From: an uncultured Bacteroidales bacterium
GTDB lineage: Bacteria; Bacteroidota; Bacteroidia; Bacteroidales; P3
NCBI GenBank assembly: GCA_900314725.1
Contig: OMWJ01000002.1
Span: 1 to 64,000, forward strand
Length of the DNA stretch: 64,000 bases
Direction: 5' to 3'
How positions within the stretch are numbered: position 1 is the first letter of the stretch; the number at the start of each line of letters is the position of its first letter. Below are positions 1-10,685 of this stretch, piece by piece. The notes under the pieces were generated by a model, which was not told the DNA's origin, searched no databases, and was given only the letters and a program-made list of their open reading frames with translations. The position numbers and the translations under genes were made by a program.

Positions 1-780
1 TAGTACCTTTGCAGCCACATCAAGGTTCTTGATTGTATTGGTAACGTCAGCGGAATTGGACTGCTGTTTGCCAATCCATTCAAGAGCCTTGTTTTTATCC
101 GCATACTTCAATGAATTATCTATATTATGTTCGCCCTCTGAAATCATATCAGAGATAAAAAGCTGTCCCTCTTTTCCGTGAATACTTGCTATCTCATTGA
201 TGGTCATTTCTTCACCATTTCTCTCAAGTTTAACGGCAACAGTTATTTTGTCGCTGTTTTCTCTTGTTATGTTGGTTATTATGATGGTGGATTTTGCTTT
301 TGTTCCCCATTCATAAACCATCATAGGATTGTTTATTGCATTCGGCAAATCTTTTATCTCTTCTATTGATATTCCGTGCTTATCTAAGTGTTCTTTCAGT
401 GTTTTTGCAGTTAATGTTATTTCACTCGCATTTAAACCAGAACTTCTCAATAAGGCATTAGGCTCGCCTAAATGCAGTATTCCTCCCTTTAGTTGCTTAT
501 CTTTAAATTCGTCTAATTCCTCATTAAACCTCTTATTAACTTCTTTATTTGATATTCTTTCAGGTCTTACTCTGCCGTTATACTCATTAATAATCCTCTG
601 TGCCTGCTCGTTGTCGGTGATAACATTATCCTTGCCTATGGCTTCGCCTAACAAATCTATCAAAGCGTCCCTCACTTTCGCCTCTTGCTCAGTGATAGGT
701 GCTTTTTCTGTAGCCTTGTGTTCCTTCCTCTTTTCTGGTCTGCAAACAGAGATGAGTTTTACAGATGGGTTGATGAGAAG
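1..780 (-). CDS. MuF C-terminal-like phage/ICE protein, partial, N-terminus lost
   Basis: An open frame of 260 codons runs from a stop at 781-783 to the left edge, so the C-terminus lies outside the window. It has no ATG near its 5' end; the first Met codons fall past its middle, in NNPMMVYEWG. The segment LGEPNALLRSSGL, KDLPNAINNPMMVYEWGTKA and EIASIHGKEGQLFI reads like the phage MuF C-terminal domain found in large polyvalent proteins of Bacteroidales phages and conjugative elements. The upstream part (EAIGKDNVITDNEQAQRII) also resembles such proteins. Codons such as GGC, GCC, GAG, CAG and ACC are commoner here than in the neighbouring genes, which suggests transfer. The 5' end appears fused to unrelated DNA, so this is probably a dead remnant. 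Family assignment is by eye. Confidence 0.5.
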
Positions 781-858
781 TTAGCCGATGGCTATACCGT
801 AATAATTGTGTATGATAAGGACGAAGATGTATATTTCGGATGGGCTTTAAAAGATTAG
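739..858 (+). pseudogene. 3' remnant of an unrecognised plus-strand gene
   Basis: The plus-strand frame reading FWSANRDEFYRWVDEK and then LADGYTVIIVYDKDEDVYFG ends at TAG 856-858. It has balanced, protein-like composition but no plausible start codon. Its upstream part overlaps the 5' end of the minus-strand MuF-like frame. I read it as the tail of a gene cut by insertion or deletion of the mobile element, with the join near 725-785. No family recognised. Confidence 0.3.
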
Positions 859-914
859 TTTCTTCTTCAGACTTTTGCTTTTGATGTTTGTCGAAAATAT
901 CAGGATTTGAAAAA

Positions 915-978
915 TTAAAACCAAGTCTTTTCATACAAAAGACTTGGTTTTAAGATAAAAAGATTTGATGTTTTTTTG
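915..978. repeat. Modular palindromic intergenic repeat, copy a
   Basis: A perfect inverted repeat has 17-nt arms TTAAAACCAAGTCTTTT (915-931) and AAAAGACTTGGTTTTAA (937-953) around the loop CATAC. It is followed by a GATTTGATGTTTTTTT word at about 961-977. It lies downstream of the minus-strand citC-citG fusion. It belongs to a family of six related sites in this window and could serve as a terminator for the fusion gene. Confidence 0.75.
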
Positions 979-1033
979 CGTTGTGTTTTAGGTAGTAGTG
1001 GAAGGTAAAACATAAGGTTTAAAGCAATGTATT

Positions 1034-2788
1034 TCAGAGTATAATTGAATCAATAAAGAGTGTAAGTGAAAGCATATCGGCTGCACCTCCTGGTGAGATG
1101 TTTTCTTTAACGAACTCTTTATTAAGCTTTTCTACCCTATCTATTGAGAAATCGTCCAAGATTTCCTGTGCTTGTTGCTTTACATGAGCAACAACTTCTT
1201 CTCCTTTTCTATAATATATGTTGGTATCATCCAAGTTAGTCATTATAAACAGAAGAAGTTTTATCAAAGAATGCTCTTCATTCCTATGTTTTCTATAAAA
1301 AGGCAACCACTCATCAAACAACAAAGGATAACCATCAATAGCCGAGTTTAAGGCTCCTTTTATATTATGTTTTTCAATAACCTTTTTACCGTGAGTATCA
1401 TTTGGTTGAGAGAATTTACTTGATAATAACTTTATCGTTTTTTGAAGTTGTTGTTCTTGTACTTTATCCCTTTGTTGGCAGAGATAAGAAGCAGCGTATA
1501 AGACTAATCCCATAGAAAATAAAGCACCTTTATAGGTATTTACGCCATTGGTGGTGAATAACATCTGTTTTTCTGCTTCAATACCGATGGTTTTAATCTT
1601 ATCTATATTTATAACATCCTCATTATAAGCAAGACAAGATAATTTAGTAAAGTGTGGGTGTAGAGAATAGATACTCTTCAGCATAAGATTATAGTCCATA
1701 TCTGAATGAGCGCCATTATCTGCCTTATCTACCAAACCTGGCTTGGGTGTTGTATCTAACTCTGCCTTAATGGACTGAACAGCAAGATATGACAATAAAA
1801 ATGGAATAGTAGTAGGATATACTAATTGCTTTGCATCATAGAAATCAAAGCTTGAAAGACATTCTCTTACAGTCGTTGCAGATATAATAACATTTGACTC
1901 ATTCTGCAATCTATCTACTTCAACAACTTTAATACATTTTTCAGGTAAAATACTTTTTATTAAATAGTTATACCTGTTAGTAAGAATGTCTTTTGGTTCT
2001 GTTCCTATGAATCTTTTCTTTATGTTTAACGCAGGAGCAATATGTTTGGAAAATAAATCTAAATCTAAAGAAATTTGAGTGTCTGTTGCGTCTGTTATTT
2101 CTTTTAGAAAATAAGTCGGGAAAGTAGTATTTGATATTTGATAATCACTTCCTTCACAAATGATTACATTTTTTAAATCTTCTGTTCCTTTAGTTATCAT
2201 CTGTTTTCTATCATCATAAGAAAACAGACTTCTATTTTCCTTAACTACAATAATATATAGATTATTAACTTCTTTAGCAGCTGTTTCTATCAAATATCTA
2301 TGTCCCAAGGTAAAAGGGTTAGCATTCATAACAATTGCTCCATTCTCCCCTTCTCTTCTTAGTGAAGCAAGGTAATCGCAATAATGTTTTAAGCCATTAC
2401 CGTTTTCTAAAAGTATTGCTTTATCTGAAGTCGCTAACAGTTTAAAACCTAATGAAGTGAATATCTCTTTATTTTTAGGTTTAGTGAATACTCTTACCGT
2501 ATCTTCTCCATTATTTATAGCTTGTAGATATAGATGAGAAATGAGTTTTGTTCCCATTCCTGTCTCTCGCAAGTCATCTGTAATAGCAATACATTTGATA
2601 ACATTACCTTGCAATCCTCCACCTCCAAGTAGGACATCGTCTTCTCCGACAAGAAAAACTCCTGCATAATAATCTACACCATCTAAACGTAAATCATTAT
2701 CATTGAGAAATTTCTCAACTTTATTCTTATATGATTTAATGCTCAGTGGTATTGACCTTATTTCAAAGTTCTGCCCAAATGTATCCAT
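1034..2788 (-). CDS. citC-citG: Bifunctional citrate lyase ligase / triphosphoribosyl-dephospho-CoA synthase (CitC-CitG fusion)
   Basis: The 584-aa product combines two enzymes that make active citrate lyase. Residues about 1-330 are CitC: an N-terminal GNAT-like segment (LRETGMGTKLISHL near 73-86), a nucleotidyltransferase HxGH-type motif NPFTLGH (157-163) and ISATTVRE (302-309). CitC acetylates the citrate lyase acyl carrier with ATP. Residues about 330-584 are CitG, which makes the prosthetic-group precursor from ATP and dephospho-CoA; the signature is DTTPKPGLVDKADNGAHSDM (345-364), with SPGGAADMLSLT near the C-terminus. Neither the lyase subunits citDEF nor citX is in the window. It is the most downstream gene of the minus-strand run with DUF1573 and nusB, 60 bp after the former. 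CitX-CitG fusions are well known; CitC-CitG is less usual. Confidence 0.88.
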   Translation of the reverse strand: MDTFGQNFEIRSIPLSIKSYKNKVEKFLNDNDLRLDGVDYYAGVFLVGEDDVLLGGGGLQGNVIKCIAITDDLRETGMGTKLISHLYLQAINNGEDTVRVFTKPKNKEIFTSLGFKLLATSDKAILLENGNGLKHYCDYLASLRREGENGAIVMNANPFTLGHRYLIETAAKEVNNLYIIVVKENRSLFSYDDRKQMITKGTEDLKNVIICEGSDYQISNTTFPTYFLKEITDATDTQISLDLDLFSKHIAPALNIKKRFIGTEPKDILTNRYNYLIKSILPEKCIKVVEVDRLQNESNVIISATTVRECLSSFDFYDAKQLVYPTTIPFLLSYLAVQSIKAELDTTPKPGLVDKADNGAHSDMDYNLMLKSIYSLHPHFTKLSCLAYNEDVINIDKIKTIGIEAEKQMLFTTNGVNTYKGALFSMGLVLYAASYLCQQRDKVQEQQLQKTIKLLSSKFSQPNDTHGKKVIEKHNIKGALNSAIDGYPLLFDEWLPFYRKHRNEEHSLIKLLLFIMTNLDDTNIYYRKGEEVVAHVKQQAQEILDDFSIDRVEKLNKEFVKENISPGGAADMLSLTLFIDSIIL

Positions 2789-2848
2789 TATATGCTATCA
2801 AGTTCTTAGAGGCTATTAACCTGATTAACAAACTTGTATATAAAGACA

Positions 2849-3262
2849 CTAATCTACTTCTGCAATTATCTTTAGATTAGTACGAGAAGGGTTTGTATTA
2901 GATGAAACTGTTACATATTTTTCTACTCTCATTCCGTGAGTACCTTTAGAATCGTATGTAACGGAAATAAGTCCTTCTTCTCCTGGTTTAATTGCCTGCT
3001 TTGGATAGTCGGCTACTGTACAACCGCAGTTTGCTGCCACATCTCCTATGACAAGGTCGTGATCGCCTACGTTCTTAAATTTGAAACTGCCGGTAACTTT
3101 CTCGCCAGAACGGATTGTATGAAAGTTAAGGACATCGTTTTCAAACTTAATAGCCGCTTGATTTTCTATAACAGAGACATCAATATTTTCCTTATTTTTT
3201 GAACAGGAAAACAATAGACAGCAAGCCATTAAAACCGCAAATAAATGTTTATTCATCATCAT
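2849..3262 (-). CDS. DUF1573 lipoprotein
   Basis: The 137-aa protein starts with an SPII signal ending in a lipobox (LLFSC, Cys20), so it is probably an envelope lipoprotein. The rest is one DUF1573 domain, an Ig-like fold common in Bacteroidota, with the typical core FKNVGDHDLVIGDVAANCGC near residues 52-71 and a TYDSKGTHG turn. The molecular function is unknown. Its first codons overlap the 3' end of nusB by 14 bp, so the two are translationally close; DUF1573 genes often sit next to nusB in this phylum. Three consecutive Met codons make the exact start uncertain by up to two residues. Confidence 0.85.
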   Translation of the reverse strand: MMMNKHLFAVLMACCLLFSCSKNKENIDVSVIENQAAIKFENDVLNFHTIRSGEKVTGSFKFKNVGDHDLVIGDVAANCGCTVADYPKQAIKPGEEGLISVTYDSKGTHGMRVEKYVTVSSNTNPSRTNLKIIAEVD

Positions 3263-4244
3263 TATCCTTTTTTACTACATCTAACAAATACTCATCATCA
3301 TTAATTTTGTGTATCTTGTTCTCTGTACGCAAATCAACCACAATTCTGTCTAATATACCATTGACAAACAAACGGCTTTTTTCGGTGGAGAACTCTTTGG
3401 ATAGTTCTATATACTCATTCAGTGTTACACGCAAAGGAATTGTAGGGCAATAGATAAATTCAGTTATTGCCATTTTGATTATGATTATATCAATAAAGGC
3501 AATACGGTCCATATCCCAATTCAGTATTCTACTATCTATTAACTTGTCATATTCTTCCCAATGATTTATGGTATTGCGGAAAAGATTGGACATATAATCT
3601 TGGTCTGTCTCTATCGCATTGTCTATTTTCTTATCAAAAGGAGTTGATAATAGTTTATCCTTGCAATCGGTTTGTTCCCAATTTCTAAGCAAGACAATAA
3701 CAACTTGACACAAATACTCGTAATCATCTTCCCATGAGAATTTCTTTTCAATCAACAGCTCATAGAAATTAGCGTCCTTTATGATGTAGTTCTTGAACAA
3801 CTGAACTATTACACGTCTGTGCTGCTCAAAGGTTACCTCTTCACTTTGCATATAGTCTTTATAGGAATCTGAACCTTTGAAACGAAGAAATATTTGACGT
3901 AACAAATCTTTCTGATCGTGCCAATTAATATGCAAACGTTTGATAGCTTTAGTCAATTGCTCGCATTCAGCCATTCTATCAAAGACAGGATTTTCTACAA
4001 AACGATAGGATGGATTCTTTTCCTCTTCTGTAGGACGGAATTTATTCTTACCTTCATCTATTATCTCCAAAGCAATGTCTTTTATCTCAAAGATAATCGA
4101 AAGTAAATAAACCTCTAAGTCAAACATCTCATCTATATTGGAAAACATCCATTTTTCTTGTGCTTCTATATTGCTTCTGCCGGCAGTATGATAGGCATAT
4201 AAGGATTGTAGCACTTTTGCTCTTAAAAAATGACGATTAAGCAT
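3249..4244 (-). CDS. nusB: Transcription antitermination factor NusB
   Basis: The 331-aa protein begins MLNRHFLRAKVLQSLYA, the usual start of the enlarged NusB of Bacteroidota. Its NusB RNA-binding core is in the C-terminal half (DRIAFIDIIIIKMAITEFI, then LRVTLNEYIELSKEF and FVNGILDRI). NusB binds boxA RNA with NusE/S10 and supports rRNA antitermination. The N-terminal half is the phylum-specific helical extension. It overlaps the DUF1573 gene by 14 bp. A TATCTTTG-type -7 element lies on the minus strand at 4316-4323, 72 bp before the start. Confidence 0.92.
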   Translation of the reverse strand: MLNRHFLRAKVLQSLYAYHTAGRSNIEAQEKWMFSNIDEMFDLEVYLLSIIFEIKDIALEIIDEGKNKFRPTEEEKNPSYRFVENPVFDRMAECEQLTKAIKRLHINWHDQKDLLRQIFLRFKGSDSYKDYMQSEEVTFEQHRRVIVQLFKNYIIKDANFYELLIEKKFSWEDDYEYLCQVVIVLLRNWEQTDCKDKLLSTPFDKKIDNAIETDQDYMSNLFRNTINHWEEYDKLIDSRILNWDMDRIAFIDIIIIKMAITEFIYCPTIPLRVTLNEYIELSKEFSTEKSRLFVNGILDRIVVDLRTENKIHKINDDEYLLDVVKKDNDDE

Positions 4245-4315
4245 GTATCTCTTCGTTCTTTATATTTATGCAATTAATAAATTCACACCATAACAAACTT
4301 CTTGTTATGAGCCTG

Positions 4316-4323
4316 CAAAGATA
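4316..4323 (-). promoter_or_regulatory. Putative -7 promoter element of nusB
   Basis: The minus strand reads TATCTTTGCAGG, matching the Bacteroidota -7 consensus TAnnTTTG. I see no good -33 TTTG at the usual distance, so this rests on the -7 box and its position upstream of nusB. Confidence 0.45.
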
Positions 4324-4431
4324 CTATAATTTATTTAAATAACGAAAAACTCAAAGTTTTTTTTATCTGCGTTACTTGATATAATAAACGTAACAAAGAC
4401 CTATCTTGTTTCCTATACCTTAAAACATTAC

Positions 4432-4471
4432 AAAAAAAAACGGCTATCATCCTTATGAGTGGTAACCGTTT
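4432..4471 (-). terminator. Rho-independent terminator after the ferritin-like locus
   Basis: On the minus strand an imperfect hairpin (AAACGGTTACCA pairing with the segment ending in CCGTTT; outer 6-bp stem perfect, about 4438-4471) is followed directly by a run of nine T (plus-strand A run 4432-4440). It closes the transcript that carries the ferritin-like gene and two small ORFs. The 4245-4431 stretch otherwise holds only the nusB promoter region. Confidence 0.55.
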
Positions 4472-4493
4472 GATTTCATAAATTGTTATATAA

Positions 4494-4589
4494 CTAATTA
4501 TTCTTCATCTTTTCTATGACAAAACAACCGGACTGCTTTGCATGTATGTAAACCGATGCAGCTTCTTTATTATTTTCCCTATTAAGCAT
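4494..4589 (-). CDS. Possible small ORF, 31 aa
   Basis: An ATG-started frame on the minus strand encodes 31 residues (MLNRENNKEAASVYIHAKQS and onward) and ends in TAG just before the terminator at 4432-4471. It is collinear with the ferritin-like gene and the 47-aa ORF. No family recognised, and at this length chance is a real possibility; it may be the tail of a decayed gene. Confidence 0.25.
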   Translation of the reverse strand: MLNRENNKEAASVYIHAKQSGCFVIEKMKNN

Positions 4590-4633
4590 TTAAAAATAAA
4601 TAATACAAACCAAACGCAACTAACTCCTTGTAT

Positions 4634-4777
4634 TTATTCTGCTAACATAACATAGTTCTGAACTCTGCCACGATAACGGATATTTTTATCAAACTTATAG
4701 ATGTCTTTTTTTTCACCAAAAGCAAAAGGATGGATACTATACCCATCCTTTCTAAATTTTACTGCAAGTATCTTCAT
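4634..4777 (-). CDS. Small hypothetical protein, 47 aa
   Basis: An ATG-started frame encodes 47 residues beginning MKILAVKFRKDGYSIHPFAF and ending YRGRVQNYVMLAE. It starts 15 bp after the stop of the ferritin-like gene on the same strand, so it is probably cotranscribed. It is basic with mixed beta-type composition and has no signal peptide or membrane segment. No family recognised. Its coding composition looks better than that of the 31-aa ORF that follows. Confidence 0.4.
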   Translation of the reverse strand: MKILAVKFRKDGYSIHPFAFGEKKDIYKFDKNIRYRGRVQNYVMLAE

Positions 4778-4791
4778 AGACAGTTATGGTA

Positions 4792-5139
4792 TTACATCAT
4801 TGCTGTTAAGAAATTCTCGTATCCTAATTTATCTATATAGTTTAGATACTGAGCCTCCCAAGCCATATGGTCTTTCTCACCGTCAATCCACTTATAGATC
4901 AGTTTTTGTGTAGGATAGTCATCAGCGAAGGCTTCTGCTAATTCACTCATTATCTTTATAGCCTCAGGTTGATAATCAGATTCTATTTGTTGTTTAGGAT
5001 CATCATAGAAAGGAAATTCCATAGTTGTCATTACTTTCTGTAAGTCAGCAGGTTTGCAGCCAAGTTCTACTAAACGGTTTAATACTTCTTCAGCCTCATC
5101 CCACTCTTCTTCTGCTTCTTCTTTCCATTTGTCAGCCAA
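4792..5139 (-). CDS. Ferritin-like protein, main part downstream of an in-frame TAG
   Basis: The 115-residue frame can only open at a TTG (LADKWKEEAEEEWDEA). The C-terminus (DGEKDHMAWEAQYLNYIDKL, then GYENFL) closely resembles the last helix of bacterioferritins. The N-terminal stretch resembles helix B with acidic metal-site residues (EEAEEEWDEAEEVLNRL). The same frame continues upstream past one TAG (5146-5148) into a 35-codon segment starting MTKEEALKQF, which fits helix A. The complete gene would be 153 codons, close to normal ferritin length. It therefore looks like one ferritin-family gene interrupted by a single nonsense codon. If translated alone, this fragment lacks helix A. Confidence 0.6.
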   Translation of the reverse strand: MADKWKEEAEEEWDEAEEVLNRLVELGCKPADLQKVMTTMEFPFYDDPKQQIESDYQPEAIKIMSELAEAFADDYPTQKLIYKWIDGEKDHMAWEAQYLNYIDKLGYENFLTAMM

Positions 5140-5145
5140 TTTATT

Positions 5146-5253
5146 CTAACCATTCAAACGGCAATATGCTGAGAAAGCAAAATGTTGTTTACTATTTCCA
5201 AACCAAGCAGAACCAAGCTCGGCAAACTGTTTTAAAGCTTCTTCTTTTGTCAT
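5146..5253 (-). pseudogene. N-terminal fragment of the interrupted ferritin-like gene
   Basis: Thirty-five codons from ATG 5253 (MTKEEALKQFAELGSAWF, then HFAFSAYCRLNG) end in TAG at 5146-5148. The TAG is in frame with the downstream ferritin-like ORF, with only AAT AAA between it and that ORF's TTG. Ferritins commonly carry a Tyr or other aromatic residue at this point (GYNKL), so a TAT/TAC to TAG change is the simplest explanation. TAG is used as a normal stop elsewhere in the window, which argues against genome-wide recoding. Confidence 0.55.
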
Positions 5254-5371
5254 AATTGTTCTTTTTTAATTAATACTTTTATTATTTGATTTCTAATTAT
5301 TAAGACTGCAAGGTTAGTATTATTATTTATAACAACAAAATTTATCGCATATTTTCTTGAAATGAAGGACT

Positions 5372-9062
<3,691 letters not shown>

Positions 9063-9115
9063 TTAAAATTTTATTATAACCCTATAAAGTGTTTTTTCGT
9101 TATTATTAAGGTTTG

Positions 9116-9123
9116 CAAAAATA
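9116..9123 (-). promoter_or_regulatory. Putative -7 promoter element of the acyl-CoA ligase gene
   Basis: The minus strand carries TATTTTTGC, matching TAnnTTTG, 54 bp before the ATG. No clear -33 box was found. Confidence 0.4.
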
Positions 9124-9206
9124 CAAAAATATTTTAAAGTAAGTTATAATTTTATAGTAATTTTTGCGTTAGTAGTAGCAAAAAGAAGTAAAAAAAAGAG
9201 AAAACG

Positions 9207-10634
9207 ATGGCAACATATAATAATGTAGTAGAAATAAGAAGATACATTCTTCAGATGTTAGCAAAGATGATTTGTGATGGCAACATAGAAGAGAAAATTG
9301 ACCGTCTTCCTTTTGATATGTACAGTAAAAAAACTGAACATACACGTTGTTGTATTCACAAAGCAAGAGCGGAAGCAAAGTATAAAACAATGGCTATACT
9401 TGGTTTCAATGTTGATGATGAAGTTGATGAGTTTGATAATCTTTCTCATTATGTTCAACTTGCCAAAAAAAGAGAAAAAAGTACAGAAGTAATGCTAACT
9501 GTTGTAGATGAAGCATGTTCTTCTTGTGTTAAAAGTTCTTATATTGTTACAAATTTATGCCGTTCTTGTATTGCACATCCTTGTACATACGCATGCAAGA
9601 AAGGAGCGATGATAAAGCATGAAAATTCCCAAGCACACATTGACACAGAAAAATGTATCAACTGTGGTTTATGTATGCAGGCTTGTCCTTATCATGCTAT
9701 CATATTTCAACCTGTTCCTTGCGAAGAAGCTTGTCCTGTAGGAGCAATAAGCAAGCGTGAAGACGGCGTTGAACACATAGACCCAGAAAAATGTATCTAT
9801 TGTGGAAAATGTATGGTGGCTTGTCCATTTGGAGCTATCTTTGAGAAGAGTTTTATGTTTGAGATAATGAATGCAATAAAACAGAAGAAAGAAGTTATTG
9901 CTATGGTAGCACCGTCTTTAGGAGGACAGTTCAATCAGCCATACGGGAAAGTCCTTACTGCGATTAAAAAACTCGGATTTTCTGACGTTGTAGAAGTAGC
10001 AAAAGGTGCTAATATGACAACAGAAAACGAAACCAAAGAGTTTGAAGAACGTATGGAAAAAGGAGAAAAGTTTATGACCACTTCTTGTTGTGCAGCGTGG
10101 AGAGAACTATATAAGAAACACCTCCCAGAAATTCAGCCATACGTTTCTGATGCTTTAACACCTATGGGTTATACTGCTCAATGGCTAAGAAAGACTAAAA
10201 AAGATGCAGTCCTTGTCTTTGTCTCTCCTTGTGTAGGAAAAAGAAGCGAATGCCATTCTAATCCGGATGTGAATTACGTTCTTTCATACGAAGAATTGGA
10301 TGCCTTGTTCAAAGCTTCAGAAATAGATATTGCTTCTTTGGAAGAAACTGTTTTGGACAGCACTATTCTTGGACACGGTAGAGGTTTTGCAATGGTAGCA
10401 GGAGTTACTGCTTCTGTAAAAGCAACAGCAAAGAATCCAGAAATAATCAACGATGTGGTTATAGATGGTTTGACAAAGCAAAGCATAAGAGATTTGAAAC
10501 TGTGGGCAAAGAAAGGAGAAGCACCAGGTAACTTTATTGAAGTTATGTCTTGTCCTGGAGGTTGTGTTAATGGTTGTGATACAATCAATCTTCCTAAGCC
10601 AGCAGCACGTCAAATACTTCCTACTACAAAGTAG
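9207..10634 (+). CDS. Monomeric [FeFe] hydrogenase, group B-like
   Basis: The 475-aa protein is a cytosolic iron-only hydrogenase that probably evolves or oxidises H2 with ferredoxin. The N-terminal part carries Cys pairs (CSSC, CRSC, CTYAC), then two 4Fe-4S motifs CINCGLCMQAC (150-160) and CIYCGKCMVAC (196-206). The H-cluster domain has L1 TSCCAAW (292-298), L2 SPCVGKRSE (340-348) and L3 VMSCPGGCVNGC (446-457), so all four H-cluster cysteines are present. The usual Pro in TSCCP is Ala. The Cys-rich N-terminus and motif variants resemble the group B hydrogenases of gut anaerobes. The maturase HydG is encoded at 25385-26791; HydE and HydF are not in the window. Confidence 0.9.
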   Translation: MATYNNVVEIRRYILQMLAKMICDGNIEEKIDRLPFDMYSKKTEHTRCCIHKARAEAKYKTMAILGFNVDDEVDEFDNLSHYVQLAKKREKSTEVMLTVVDEACSSCVKSSYIVTNLCRSCIAHPCTYACKKGAMIKHENSQAHIDTEKCINCGLCMQACPYHAIIFQPVPCEEACPVGAISKREDGVEHIDPEKCIYCGKCMVACPFGAIFEKSFMFEIMNAIKQKKEVIAMVAPSLGGQFNQPYGKVLTAIKKLGFSDVVEVAKGANMTTENETKEFEERMEKGEKFMTTSCCAAWRELYKKHLPEIQPYVSDALTPMGYTAQWLRKTKKDAVLVFVSPCVGKRSECHSNPDVNYVLSYEELDALFKASEIDIASLEETVLDSTILGHGRGFAMVAGVTASVKATAKNPEIINDVVIDGLTKQSIRDLKLWAKKGEAPGNFIEVMSCPGGCVNGCDTINLPKPAARQILPTTK

Positions 10635-10685
10635 AACTAAAAAAGAAATAAATAAATTTATTAATATTATAAAAACCTTATCAAC

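Noticed and set aside
689-934. Minus-strand ORF of 81 aa over the left-end junction
   Set aside because: It covers the palindromic repeat and the opposite strand of two other frames, has low-quality composition, and is explained by them.
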